The notes under the pieces are model-generated. The model had not been told where the DNA came from and made no database searches. It was given only the letters and a program-made list of their open reading frames with translations. Below are positions 22,988 through 34,754 of a DNA stretch of 64,000 nt, one piece after another. Source of the stretch: Apiosordaria backusii (taxonomy: Eukaryota; Ascomycota; Sordariomycetes; Sordariales; Lasiosphaeriaceae); contig JAUKTV010000008.1 of assembly GCA_030549205.1 (NCBI GenBank), positions 620,001 through 684,000 of the forward strand, written 5' to 3'. The stretch's first letter is position 1, and every line of letters starts with the position of its first letter. A program made the position numbers and the translations under genes.

Positions 22988-23579
22988 TTAAAGAGCCATG
23001 GCGACGATGGCAGCAATGCCAGCGGCAAGGCTGAGGCCGGTGATCTGGGCAGCGCCGGCAGTTGAGGTGGAGGTAGTGGTGGCAGCGGCTTGGGAATCAG
23101 AGCCGGCGCTGGTCGTGGTAGTAGTGACGACGACGAGAGTTGATGAAGCAGTGCGATGACCCTCGCAGTGCCAGTGGTCTCCATGAGCCTCGCACCCATA
23201 TGACTCGGTAGGGCTTGGCTTGATGGTGCCGGTACCGGGAACATCAGTGTGGTCGTCCTCATCGTCAGTGTGGTCATGGTCATCATCATCGTGATCATGA
23301 TGCGCAGCCGTACTGGTAACCACTGGAGCAGTTCCAGTGGCCGTGCCGGTAGTCACCACGGCATCAGTCACTCTTGGGCCTTCACAATCCCTGAAGATAA
23401 CATGTCAACATATGTAAGATATGGACAACCCAATGTATGGAAAGAAGAGCTTACCAGTGGTCATTGTGAGGGACACAGCCGATAGACGCGGTAGGAGACG
23501 GCCCGGGGTCAGCTGTGGTCTGTCCCAAAGCGGTGGACAGAGCACCCAACAGCAAAGCGGCATATGTGACGGCCTTCAT
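22988..23579 (-). CDS. Secreted GPI-type His/Asp-rich protein with two Cys-His motifs
   Basis: Two exons, 23455-23579 and 22988-23390, join in phase (donor GTAAGC, acceptor TTCAG) to give 175 residues. A signal peptide of about 19 residues (ends STALG) is followed by the motif CVPHNDHWDCEG (Cys35-Cys44). Next comes a Thr/Val linker, an acidic His/Asp tract at 72-89 (HHDHDDDDHDH core) and a second motif CEAHGDHWHCEG (Cys108-Cys117). A Ser/Thr-rich stalk and a hydrophobic tail (GLSLAAGIAAIVAMAL) complete a typical GPI-anchored surface protein. The motif matches the C-x-x-H-G-x4-C repeats in the ectodomain of the ZIP transporter transcribed divergently 1.5 kb away. The His/Asp content suggests binding of zinc or another transition metal outside the cell. 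The functional link to zinc uptake is inferred. The family has no name that I know. Confidence 0.82.
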
Positions 23580-25077
23580 CTTGTCTTGCGGTGAGTTTTT
23601 GGGCTGGGTAGACTGGACGGTGTGACTGAAGGTGTGCGGGCCGGTGGAAGAGGCGGGAGAAGGGGAAGAACCGGAAGCGTCTCACAGAAAATGCAAATCA
23701 TGTTATAAGAGATGTCTTTAAAGTGAAGTAACGCGGCCAGCCAACCACCCGTGGGACCATGCCACCCTCGCGCTCCATGCCGCCCATCACCTTACCGAAA
23801 CACCCTTGCCTCCAGTCAAAAATAGGGGCCGCTGCCGTCATGAGAGACAGCAAGCATGGCAAGTGGGACGGCTGGCATCAGATGAATTTCAAACGAACCC
23901 ATTGGCCGCGAATGGGTGCCGCTTGTCGCCAAGACACCCAAGACATGGTTTTACCGACGGGTTTAGCCTGACAAGTCCGCTTTGAGCAGAGACAATGTTG
24001 CAGCGAAATGCAGGCTTTGAAGATGATCAGTGGCCCTTCTACTCCTTGTGCGACAAAGTCAATGTGTTGGAATGCGGCGGTGGCTTGTCTTGTCTTTCTG
24101 CTTACACTGCACTAGAACATGGAATGTCAATGGACGGAGAGTGATGGGCTTTGACCAGCAGGGGTGGACCGGAAGACAAAGTGGGCCATCTTAACCTTGG
24201 CTTTTGTTAGCAACTTAGCAATGGCCATCAAGGTTCTCAGCTCGCCGCGCATTTGCCGGGCACCTTGATGGCTGCTCAAGATTGCTTGCAGTCTGGGCAT
24301 CGCCAGCAGCCAATCAGAACAAAGATATTTATTTTTTTCTTGCTCAATCCCGCCCTTGACGATGTGGATTTCGTCGCATCTCGCCCAACTCGGCCACTCA
24401 CCCGCAGCATTCGCGCGGTGGAGTTGGCTCTTGGAGCCCCATGGACAGACGGGACTCGAGCACGCAACGACTCCATCCAGGGCCCCTCCACGAGCCCCTC
24501 TATGCGCTGAATTTTCCCATCAGCGATCCCCAAGTTCTTTTTGTTTTCTGTTTCTTCTCCCCTCGTGGCTGTCCCGTGTCCCCGGTCTTCCATCGTTTCT
24601 TCCCTTCCCCGGAGTTCGAATCCAGGAACCAGACGGCCCACGACCACCCGAGTTCCCTGTCGCGCGCAGGATATACGGATACCTACAGGACGCCCACGCC
24701 GCGACCCGCGACAGTAACACTTCCCCCCGTTTGTGCACCCTGACGGTCAGTTCACTACCTTGACGGCTCGATTTGTGGACACGGCTGCTTCAAGTTGCCA
24801 ACTTGGCAACCACTCGCAGCGTCATTGTTATGTGACTCGCCCCCACGAGAGAAACACGAGCTGAGGAGAAGCAACCAAAAAACTGCTCAATTCCTTCGCT
24901 GTGTACGATTTCCTCTTTCGACCGACCTGTCGGGTAGTCAGGAAACCCTGTTGAATCCCCCTGTGCCCTGCCGCACCCTGTACGCCCATATCTATATCCA
25001 GCGCAGCCTCCCGTTCCCACAGATTCACAACAGCAGCCTTACTTCAGTTCTCGGTTACACGCTTTCTCTCTCATATC
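23580..25077. other. Divergent promoter shared by small metal-binding gene and ZIP gene
   Basis: 1,498 bases separate the two divergent start codons. No gene is seen inside. The notable content is four CAAGGT/ACCTTG hexamers, two of them in an 11-bp inverted repeat (listed separately). The last 300 bases before 25078 look like a CT-rich leader of the ZIP gene. Confidence 0.6.
24194..24762. promoter_or_regulatory. Candidate zinc-responsive sites, including an 11-bp inverted repeat
   Basis: ACCTTG or its complement CAAGGT occurs at 24194-24199, 24229-24234, 24262-24267 and 24757-24762. About 0.7 would be expected by chance on both strands in this promoter. The middle two lie in a perfect inverted repeat: GCCATCAAGGT at 24224-24234 and ACCTTGATGGC at 24262-24272, with 27 bases between the arms. 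The hexamer resembles the half-site of the yeast Zap1 element ACCTTNAAGGT and, from memory, the CAAGGT-type motif of Aspergillus ZafA. The sites sit between two genes with predicted zinc-binding products, which is the context in which such operators would be expected. Binding is inferred. Confidence 0.45.
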
Positions 25078-27037
25078 ATGTTTCAAAGTCTGCCCTCCAT
25101 ACGGGCATTGGTCCTCTACGGACTGTTAGCGGCTCCATCTCTTAGCCTTGTGTCAGCCAACCCTTCACCGATCGACGCCCGTCATGTCGTGACCGATCCT
25201 GCCAAAGTGGTTGCGCAAGCGACCGTTACTGCTGTGTCAGAGTGCCACGCCCACGGGACTAATTACTATTGTCAAGCTGGAACCACAGAGTTTCGTGTTG
25301 AGGGTTCGGAGACTGCCGCCTCCTACACCGACTGCCATCCGCATGGTGCAAAGACGTAAGCACTCATCCACCCCATGTCTCACGATACACCCTTGACTAA
25401 CGGTATATCTTGTAGATACTGTGTAGGACCAAAGTCGGATGAGGTAGAAATCATCCTTGCTGCTGCCACAGCGCCTGCTGTTACCGCAGCCCCAACGGCG
25501 ACTGGCAGCTCAGCCTTGACCGCCGTTAGTGCTTGCCATCTTCATGGAACAGAGCTGTAAGTGAACCATCCACCACTCTGTCATGGACACAAGCCCACTG
25601 ACACCACTACGAAGGCTTTGTATGCATGGGGCAACTGAGTACAAGGTTCACACCACTGTTACCGCTACTGCTACACAAGACCTCCCAGCACAGTTTACTG
25701 GTTGCCATGCCCACGGTGCTGAGACCTACTGTGAAGGTCCCACCGGAGAGGAAGTTGAGATAACACTGGCCGCCGCCGAGGATGACCACGGCGATCATGC
25801 GAACGCGGACTCGGAGGAACTCGACTGTCACTTCCACGCTGGTGTAGAGCATTGCGTTGGCAAGGGCGGCGAGAAGGTCGCTAACACTTGCGAAAGAACA
25901 CAGCGAGACTACAACATCAAGCTTCGCGTCGGCTTGTTGTTTGTCATGTTGGTGACAAGTTCTATCGGTGTCTTCACTCCTATTTTGATCTCATCCTTTG
26001 TGTCGCCCAACCACATCGTCTTTACTATTCTGAGACAGTTCGGCACCGGTGTCATCATTTCGACTGCTTTCGTCCACCTCTATACCCATGCCGTATTAAT
26101 GTTTCAGAACGAATGCCTCGGCAAGCTCGAGTACGAATCGACCGCCTCCGCTATCCTTATGGCAGGCATCTTCCTCTCGTTTCTTATTGAGTACTTCGGC
26201 GTCCGCTTCGTCCAATGGCACCAAGCTAAGCAGAAGGCGCGCAAGACCGAGTCCTCCGACGGCGAGCAACAGGGCCCCGCCTCAGGTAAAACCGACATGG
26301 TCAACATCACCGTCCTCGAAGCCGGCGTCATCTTCCACTCCCTCCTCATCGGCCTCACCGTCGTCGTGGCGGGCGACTCCTTCTTCGGCACCCTGTTCGC
26401 AGTCATCGTCTTTCACCAAATGTTCGAGGGTATCGCTCTTGGCACCCGGATCGCAGCTCTTGGTCACCCCAGCGCCGCTTCCGCCCACAGCGGCATCCAC
26501 GGTCACGGCCACGGCCCCGGTCACACTCATTACCACCCCGAACCGAAGCCCGCTGCGGAAATCACGCCTGCCGGGGATATTGCCGCCCATGCTACGACAG
26601 AGGCCCACGATCACGAACACGGCCACAACCACCTCGCCGTCCCGGGCGCGCACAAGGCTGTCAAGGGCGGAAGTGTCCTGTCCCGGAACGACTCAGACGA
26701 CAGCACCACAGCCGGCGAACTCACCCCTCACGTTTCCATGCTTAAGAAGCTCCTTCTTGCCTTGGCTTTCGCATTGGTCACCCCTATTGGCATGGCGATC
26801 GGGATTGGCGCGCTCCATCAGTTCAACGGCAACGACCCCTCGACTATCATCGCCATCGGTACTCTCGACGCATTCTCGGCCGGTATCCTCGTGTGGGTTG
26901 GTGTGGTGGAGATGTGGGCTCATGACTGGATGCTGGGTGGTGAAATGACCAGCTCTGGGCCGGTGAAGACTGTTCTGGGTTTAATTTCCTTGGTGGTTGG
27001 TCTGGCGGTCATGAGCTTGTTGGGCAAGTGGGCTTGA
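25078..27037 (+). CDS. ZIP-family zinc transporter with Cys-His repeat ectodomain
   Basis: Three exons, 25078-25355, 25416-25556 and 25615-27037, join in frame to give 613 residues. A signal peptide of about 27 residues precedes an extracellular region of about 200 residues with five motifs of the form C-H-x-H-G-x4-C, at Cys56-65, 86-95, 133-142, 170-179 and 211-220. The last has HFHA in place of HxHG. Most are followed by a short E-[FVY]-x-[VI] strand. The membrane part begins near residue 240 and has the ZIP signatures HSLLIGLTVV and HQMFEGIALGTRI, plus a His-rich cytosolic loop (GHGHGPGHTHYH, then HDHEHGHNH). ZIP proteins import Zn(II) across the plasma membrane. The repeats probably gather zinc at the mouth of the transporter. 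They are shared with the divergent small surface protein at 22988-23579. Confidence 0.93.
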
Positions 27038-28379
27038 GTCGATTTTGTGTGGGATTGTTTATATGGGTTTTCAGGATATGATAATTTTTTTTTTGGATAT
27101 AAAGGGATATGATACCAACATGGCATTTTGTTATTTTGGAGGATTTGGCAATCCGGGATTTTTGGGGATGGGGGTATACCTAACTTATTTTAGCACTGGG
27201 CGTTGCGGCGTCATGTATTTGCAAGGGATTGCCACTTCTGGGGCAAAGCAAGGGATGAAAAAATGGGATTTGGAAATAGATCTCTTTGGAGGATATGTGT
27301 TTTCATTGGCCATGTATAGGTATGTATATTTGATGTATCTTATTTCGTTATGAATCCATGATGCATGAAATGATTCACATCTCAATACGACTCGCAGTTA
27401 TCTTGACCAGGAATGAGCGATACACATGAGAAAAAAACACCTTGACAACCATTCACTAACCAACTCGGTAATCACAACAAGCGCTCACGCCCGCCATCCT
27501 GTGACCCGGACAAAAGTCCAAAAATTTGAAAACGATACATGGCATAACCGTCAAGTAGTACACGCCTGTACACCATAACGTTCATATCTCCAATCCCACT
27601 CACTCCTTAACCCCTTAATTCCCAATTAGACCGACGAGACACAGTGGATCAGCATAAAGTTTTGTACTCAAGAACTTCTTTGATAACAGAAAATAACTCA
27701 CAGTTTAACATGCCCTAAGAAGTCTCTTGTAAAAATTGCCTCTCGTTGCCGGAAGCCACCTACCTACCGAAGTAGGTGCCAAGTTGCTATTGCCTTCCGG
27801 AGCAGGATGGTTACCTTGGCACTACAAACTGTTGATGGGATTCTGTGAAATGTTGATCCTCAGTATCATGACAGTCTACCTAGGGTTGAAGATCAAATTT
27901 AACAAGTTGCCGGATGTCGTTACTTTTACTTTATCACAGTGTAAATTTAAGTGAGCGAATCATAATCAGTACCTTACCTGAGAAACGCTGTATTGCAGTC
28001 AGAAAGTATTTCAGCCTCGAGCGGTAGACTGAAATACCTAACAAAGATATCTTACAGGTGTTTTACTTAGTGCTATGCCGGATGAGATATCGTCGGCTCT
28101 TTAGTCTTGAAACCATGTTTTAGTATTATGACAAGTCCATCTCATTATTACAACACAACCTATCTATATATAATATCCATCCATCCATCCATCCGGGTAT
28201 CTATCGTCAACAAGGTAGTACCTTCCACTACTTTTTAAAAATCCCAAAAAGCGAAAAAAAAAAGCAGCAACACAACAAAAGCCACCATCAAATGAAAATT
28301 CAATGACATGCCATGCTACACGCTCGACCCCATCCCATGGCTTGCTTTTAGTATCCAACCCGTATATTATATGCGTGTC
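27038..28379. other. Intergenic with (ATCC)n microsatellite
   Basis: The 3' flanks of the ZIP gene and the Zn2Cys6 gene, AT-rich. A short ATCC microsatellite lies at about 28170-28194. No gene is supported. Confidence 0.4.
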
Positions 28380-31300
28380 TCAAATCCCCGGCCCCCAGGT
28401 ACTGCTCGTTCTGCCGCCAGTCGTCTCCAGCTCATACTTCCCCAGACTCTCCTGCCAGTTTTGCCAGTCGAACCCCTCATCCACATTCATGTCCACGTCA
28501 TCTAGACTACCCATGTTCGGCATCCGCAAGAAATCAGGCGATCCCGCATTCGTAGGCCACATCCAAGGCGGCAGTTGCTCGAGATGTTGCGGGGACTGAA
28601 GCATCCCTTGCTGCTGTTGTTGCTGATGCTGATGCTGCTGCTGCTGCTGTGATGCTTGTTGCCGCTGCTGTTGCGGTTGTAATTGCACTGGTGTTCCTAA
28701 AGACACCGTTGGGTTACCGTAGTTTGGCGTGGGTGCTGTATTGAAGTCCAGTCCAGCCGGAGGATACCCAAAACTTTGAGTCTGAGTAAAATCGCCGATG
28801 TCTCCGTAAAACAGGGGAGCGAAGTCTGTCGTCACAAAAGGAGTAGAGTTGCTCATGGCCGAGTCAATGTAGTCCATCACCTCGGGCTTGGTCGCCATCC
28901 TCACACCGTTATTTTGAAGCTGCTGCTGCATGGGGTGATTTTGATTGGGCAGTTGTTGCTGTTGTTGGAGGCCCGATCTTTCAGACTGTTCACGCTGCTG
29001 TGTTTGCTTTTCTGCTTGTTCATCCACCAATTCCTGTGGTAGAGGGGGTGCATTGACCAGTTTGCGCCACCGTTCGAGGGCCATGACGCGTTTCACCGAT
29101 CCTGGTATTTCCCGAATGCTGGTGGGTGTTGTGTTGCAACGGTCTCTCAGTTCCAGCTCTCGTGCAGCGTCGGGATCATTTTGAAGTCGTGTGACCTCAG
29201 CTGCGCGGTGTTTTGATGCCTTGTCGTACAGTTTCCTGAGGGGCAGCCACACGGCATGATGGCCGGCAAGCTTCTCCAACTCGGCAGAGTTCGGGGCGGC
29301 AAACCTTAGATTCAAGGCGGCCCAGGCACGCTCGGCCTTTGGACCCCATGGCCGATGGGAGACCTCAATCAGGGTATACGCCACTGCGTGCCACTGGCTG
29401 TATGTTTGGAACAGCCAGCGCCATTGCTTACACCTTTCATCTGTGTTCAGAATATGGGCATACTCAAAAACCTCCAGCGAAGCATTGAAGAGGCGGGCGC
29501 GCACTTCGTCTGTGAGGTACTCATTGCCTGGGCCCGGGAACAGAACTGGTTGGTATATGACAAGCATCATCTTGGCGCAAATGACCCGAGTGATGTTGGC
29601 AGCCGCCCAGTACATAGGCTCTGAACTGTCCTTGAGATATTGCTCCTCCACACGTCGTTGTGTGTCGACCAACATCTTTTCCCGCTCTTCCAGTGAAATT
29701 GCATCGCGTGGATTAACCGTTGCCATTGCCGAAGACATAGTGTGCAAGCTTCTAGCCAAGGAACACATTTCGTAGCGAATGAGCGAGAAGGTCATGTCGG
29801 TAGTCCCTACTCGTGGTTCGGGGAGACATGTGCTCTCCGGGGAGATGTCGGTGTCGTTGATGTTCATCGGATATTGGGTATCAAATGTTTGTTCGACCAC
29901 AGTGAGGTCGGTTCCTTGATCTTCCGCCGACCTGAGATCCAAAACACAAACAGCCCAGAAAAGTCGTCTTCGCATTTCGATCTCAAAAGGCGTGATGTTG
30001 TCGAAGTGTGTCCCATCGCGGTGGAGCCCCAAGGCTTGGCTGATGCGGATCAAGAGCCCTGTCAAAGTCCAGGCGAATCGTGTGTCATCATGGCGACGGA
30101 CGAGTACCAGGAACAGAAGGAATGCTTGTGCGACCACAAGATCCGGAGTGGTAAGGAGGTTGGACCTCCCGAGAGCCTGCTCGAGAGCGAAGCGATATTT
30201 TTGCAGGAGGGTGTCCTTCTCAGCGTCAAAGTTGCGCCGCACCTGAAAGCAGGGTCAGCACGTTTTGGGGGCGAAACTGAAGGGATTAGACATACCTCAT
30301 CTTCGTCCAACGACGTTATCGATGCGTAGTAGATGGAGAACATTAGCGCCTCGGTGGAGGGGGTCAAGGTGTCCAAATTACGGCGATAATCTCGGATGAG
30401 TTTGTTCATGCTGGGAACATGAAGAACCTTGAGTATGGGATCAACATTCTCCTGAAACACCTGCCAGATGAACGGGATCTGGGACGGAAGCGGATGAAGG
30501 GGCCTAAGATCGACGTCGGCGGAGCTATAGCCCATGATCCAAGACTGATGAGAAAGAACCGACGGTCTGACATGCTCAGAGGATTCAGGGGTAGCTTCGT
30601 CGTCTGAATCCTCTGACTCATCATGAATGTTTTGGGATTCCCTCCTAATCTCGTTCAACTGTAACAGTGTTAGCTCAAAAACAGCGTCCGCTGCACAAGA
30701 ATGCTTAACATACCTCGTCCGTAATGCTGGACCAGAGTCCGCTGGACACATAGCGTGTGCCTCCTCGCTCATTCAGCATCAGGCGCCCAAATTGCTTATG
30801 CACGTCCGGCGAAAGTTTGCCAAGCCGGTCCGGCTCGGAAAGAGTCGTCTGGGAGATAGTCCGAGTGGGCGGTTTCGGAACGTCGGGCGTGGTGACACCG
30901 GCAGCGAGATTTATATTGCTGTTGGAGAGCGCCGGGGCAATGGGCCTCCCGCCAGGTGTCTGATGGTCTTGTCCGCCGCTATACATCGTCGTCCCTTCCG
31001 GCGAGTTCCCAGCGCTATAAGCAGGTCGCCCCGTTTCCACCTCAATCTGGCCGCTCAGCTCTTCCACAATTCCTTCAAGTTTCCGTAGACGCCTCATCAG
31101 TTCCAACTCGCGCTCGCTCGACGGTTGCTTGGCCGGGGCATTGGGATCTTTCGGGCGCGGACGACGGGGAGCGCGGCCGGGCGCCGGGAAGATACATGGT
31201 ATCTGGGCTCGGCAGCAGTTCGAACATGGCATATGCTTATCGCAGCGAACTTTTCTCCTTCTGCATGTTACACAGCTGCGGGGATTGAGGGCGCTCGAAG

Positions 31301-31469
31301 GAATTGCCGAGGGAGAGTAGACGGAGGCGCCGGGCGGAGGATGACGGGCAAGCGCTAATATTTGCTGAGGATCGTAGCCGTCCTGGGCGCTCGTGATAGA
31401 GCCAACATCGGTGTTGGGGCTGTCGGCCGAGACGAGACCTCGAGCAGCGATACTTCCACTGTCAGGCAT
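28380..31469 (-). CDS. Zn2Cys6 transcription factor with fungal-specific regulatory domain
   Basis: Three exons, 30714-31469, 30296-30658 and 28380-30242, join in phase to give 993 residues. The binuclear zinc cluster is complete: C66-x2-C69-x6-C76-x5-C82-x2-C85-x6-C92 (CVTCRRRKVRCDKHMPC core). It is followed by a basic linker and a heptad-like segment (ELELMRRLRKLEGIVEELSG) for dimerisation. The middle homology region (Fungal_trans) spans roughly residues 290-560, with the typical RRRLFWAVCVLD pattern. The C-terminus is Gln-rich with poly-Gln runs, a likely activation domain. Another ATG at 31592 would add 41 residues but looks like leader. Such proteins regulate nearby or dispersed metabolic genes in the nucleus; the target is unknown. 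The divergent 1.5 kb promoter of the zinc genes is not adjacent, so no link is claimed. Confidence 0.9.
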
Positions 31470-32374
31470 CGTTGCTGCGGGTGGTAGGGAGTGGCGCACA
31501 AGTTTCCGTAAGACAGAGGGTACGAAGACGGCGGTGGGGTTCCACAGAAAGCGAAAGGGCGGACGGCTGGCTGGGTGTTTCGTGACGGTCACCTCGAATC
31601 GACAAACTCGTATCTGCTTTCTCGTATAAGTGCTCTCGACATGCTATGCGATGGGTGCGAGCAAATGGGCACCGGATGCCCGACCGTAGTCATTGATGAT
31701 GGGACGAATGTCGATGCTGTTGCTGACTGTGGAGGAAACAAAGGCCTTGCTCCCAAGTCGCTAAATCTTGGAGGGGGCTGACGACTCAAGCCAAGCCGAA
31801 CCTTGGATGATTCCCATGGTCCGTGCTTCCCTTTCCCACCGTTCCAGGGACAGGAGAAAGTCACCAGTCAAAGCTTTTTCCTTAAATTCACTTTCATCAT
31901 CCCATCAACACTGTTCATCCTCTCTCTGCATCACCCCGGGACCAGCAAAGGTAATGGGCCGTTACCCGCAACCGCAGCTCCCAAGATGTGCCTTTTCACC
32001 ATGCCCTACACGAGATAGGTCTCCAGGACAACACACCTTTTGACCCAATTTTGTAGATTTGGCCCTGAACGGTCCACCTAATCTTTCCGTCGTCGGCCCG
32101 GTGCTCATAAACTCAACATTACTCGGCATTCGGCGACCATTCGGGCTCCTGAGTCTTGCTGGTATCGGCTCTCAGCGGGCATCTCGACGGTTTAGAATCT
32201 CGATGGAAGCGTGCATCATTTCCATCCTGGCCCCTGGAAAGTCGAGTCTTCCTCAACGCTTCCTGCCAAACAAGCTCCACGCCCAAACCACCGAGAATCG
32301 CTTCTTCGCACTCCATCACATCGCCAACTATCACGCTATCCAACCTTGATCCTGCTTCAGTAGAATTTTTTCGC
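31470..32374. other. Intergenic
   Basis: Promoter of the Zn2Cys6 gene on the left and 3' flank of a Nudix gene on the right. No gene or repeat is seen. Confidence 0.4.
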
Positions 32375-33024
32375 TCATTCCACGTGTCCCCCTTGCTCCA
32401 TCAACTGCCTCCGCTGCATCAGACTCTCGATATCAGGATGGTCCCTGAGCAGATTCGTTATAGGCAGAAAAAACTTCTGTTCCCCTTGCTGACCGCTCCC
32501 GCTCCCGCTCCCACTTGCGCCGCTATCTCCATTCATCAGGCCCTTGACGTCAGACCAGCTATTCCAGAACCACCCTACGCACTTTTCAGGTTCAAGTACC
32601 TGCGTAGCGATTTAGCCTTGCGATGTTCAAAGACAGGAGTTAGCGAGTGGGCGATACTCACAACTGGCTCTTTTTCATCTACCCTCTCACAGAGTATGAA
32701 CAAGGTAATGTAATGCTTCTTCTCCTGCTCAAAAATATCATTTGTTGCAGCCAACAACTTCTTGGCCTTGACCACCAGCCCAGTCTCTTCGAGTGTTTCT
32801 CGTTCGGCGCAGTCAAACCAGGACTCGCCTACGTCGAGATGACCGCCAGGAAATTGGATTGTTCCTAAACTTCTCGCGTAAACATGACGCTTTGACAGAT
32901 AGGGGAAGATGTTCAGAAACGTACCACTCCCGTGAGACCCTTTTCTCGTCCCAAAGATCATTTTGTTGGTCTTGGGGTCATGAATCACAGCCGCGATGCC
33001 CACGCGGACAACTGGAGTCGCCAT
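32375..33024 (-). CDS. Nudix hydrolase, NUDT15/MTH2-like
   Basis: Three exons, 32925-33024, 32662-32864 and 32375-32599, join in phase (introns of 60 and 62 nt) to give 175 residues. The start MATPVVRVGIAAVI is followed by the beta-strand FGTRKGSHGSGTIQFPGGH and the Nudix box G41-x5-E47-x7-R55-E-x2-E-E-x-G62 that binds Mg2+. EPEKCVGWFWNSW near residue 105 is the signature that follows the box in NUDT15-type enzymes. Reading through the second intron gives a false C-terminus and loses this motif, which supports the splice. A short Gly/Ser repeat (SGSGSGSG) precedes the last helix. Family members hydrolyse (d)NTPs and modified nucleotides in the cytosol. Confidence 0.9.
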
Positions 33025-34754
33025 TTTGCAGCAAGTCAAGATCTCTAAACGGTCGATAGGACAATCAGAATGCGAGATCAAACTTGCAGATATGTTGGAT
33101 TATCAGAAACATGACTCCTTCCCCCCCTGCTTAGGTTCAGCCACCTTTCGGGCATTCCCCTCTTATAGGCAGACTGTCAGGTTTACTCAGGGTTACGGCA
33201 AGGCCAAAGATCACACCTCGATTCACGTATAACCCTGATATTCTCTCACTGTCATGCCAGCTGCTGGCCAGCTGAGCTTATACCGCCCCACTTATGCACT
33301 TATGCAATATTGCAAGTCCATTGCGGACGGTCCATGTGGCTTGTGCTGCAAATCAGCCACCTCTTATCTTATCTACCCTGGATCCACGTCGTGCCAGTCC
33401 AAGAACGACGTCATCGTTCTAGGTGAACTACAATTGACAGCAGCCGCCGAAGATGGCTTCCTTGATTCCGAAGGTTTACTTACCAGTGGGCTAGAACGAC
33501 TCGGGTTCACGAGTGCTCATTTTTCATCGGAATAGGGGCTCTTTTCAGGGGAAACCGAGTTGACAACAGGAGGGGAGAGAGCGTTGGTGTCAGGGCACGA
33601 CAAAGTAATGGATGGGTTGCAGACAATGGTTTTCGGGGGAAACCAAAGAATGGAGGTTCATTAATAAGACTTTACGAGTTTCTCTTTTGATCAGGGAGCC
33701 CTTTATGGCAACGGCAGTTGGGTGTACTGGGGGCCGTCGGAAGAGGGCGTGGCATTGGGGGCGGCTGCCGTCAGCGGCACGTGAGTGGTTCTAGTTGAGA
33801 TGCTAATTCCTAGAAAATTCCAGCGAGTGAATAGTCGCTGATATGAGGTGACCGACGCAAACGCTTGCGCGGCTTGTTGAAACAGGTATTTTTGCCAGAT
33901 CCAGTGCAGTCGCCGGAGGGAATTCCGCTGCAGACGCTGACATGTTTCCAGGTTGTTAAATCTGGCGAAAATCTACGGACGACGAGCGGACAAAATGCGG
34001 GTGAGAGGCGGTAAAACGCGGGGTTGTATAAGCTGAAGAGTCTGATCGGATTGGATGCCATGAATCTTGAGTGAATGTCACAGGGTGAATCCTTCCGGTG
34101 AAGTTACTATATCAGGAAGTTGGCTTGACTATGTCGGAACCATGGAAGACGCTGCATGCAATGTAGTGTATCGGATATGGTGCATGTCGCAGAATATGTC
34201 TTTTCTGAGCCTCACCGCGGAGGTAGACATTGCCTCCGGTGCACAAGGCCTCTGCAACTGGCTCTGATTACACTAGAATTCATCCAGATTTGCATGTGCA
34301 CGTCTTATGGGATTCTCACAGACTCCTGCCAATTGCGATGCTGACAGCGAGACGTCCCCACACGAGCCCACTCATACCTGCAGGGCCCTGTGATAAGATG
34401 AGTGAGAGTCTAGAGTGAAACTGTCGGAATTATCCATTTCTTTTGCAAATTTGCATGTCAGCCTGCTACAGTCGTTTATGTGGATAAAGAGGCAGTGCGT
34501 ACTTGTACCTACCATGTAGACCCCGTATGCCATTGGAACCCAGTTGTACGCACCGTACTGCCCAAGGCTTCTCCACTCTATCGGATCTGAAAGCTGGACT
34601 GAAGAGATTACTGACTGGAAACAGTCACTATCGCGGGATGATGTGAAGTGGATACAGTGTTCTTTACTGCGGTTCATAGATCTAGCTCAATATCCATATT
34701 TTGTTTCCAACCAAAGCGCATAGGCCGCCAACACGCCCTTGCGAATTTGATAGC
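33025..34754. other. Intergenic
   Basis: About 1.7 kb between two minus-strand Nudix genes. It contains many short frames with no recognisable product. I see nothing else in it. Confidence 0.4.

Noticed and set aside
24605..24625. GTTCGAATCC resembling a tRNA B-box
   Set aside because: The flanking bases do not form a T-stem, and there is no D-arm or anticodon arm upstream.
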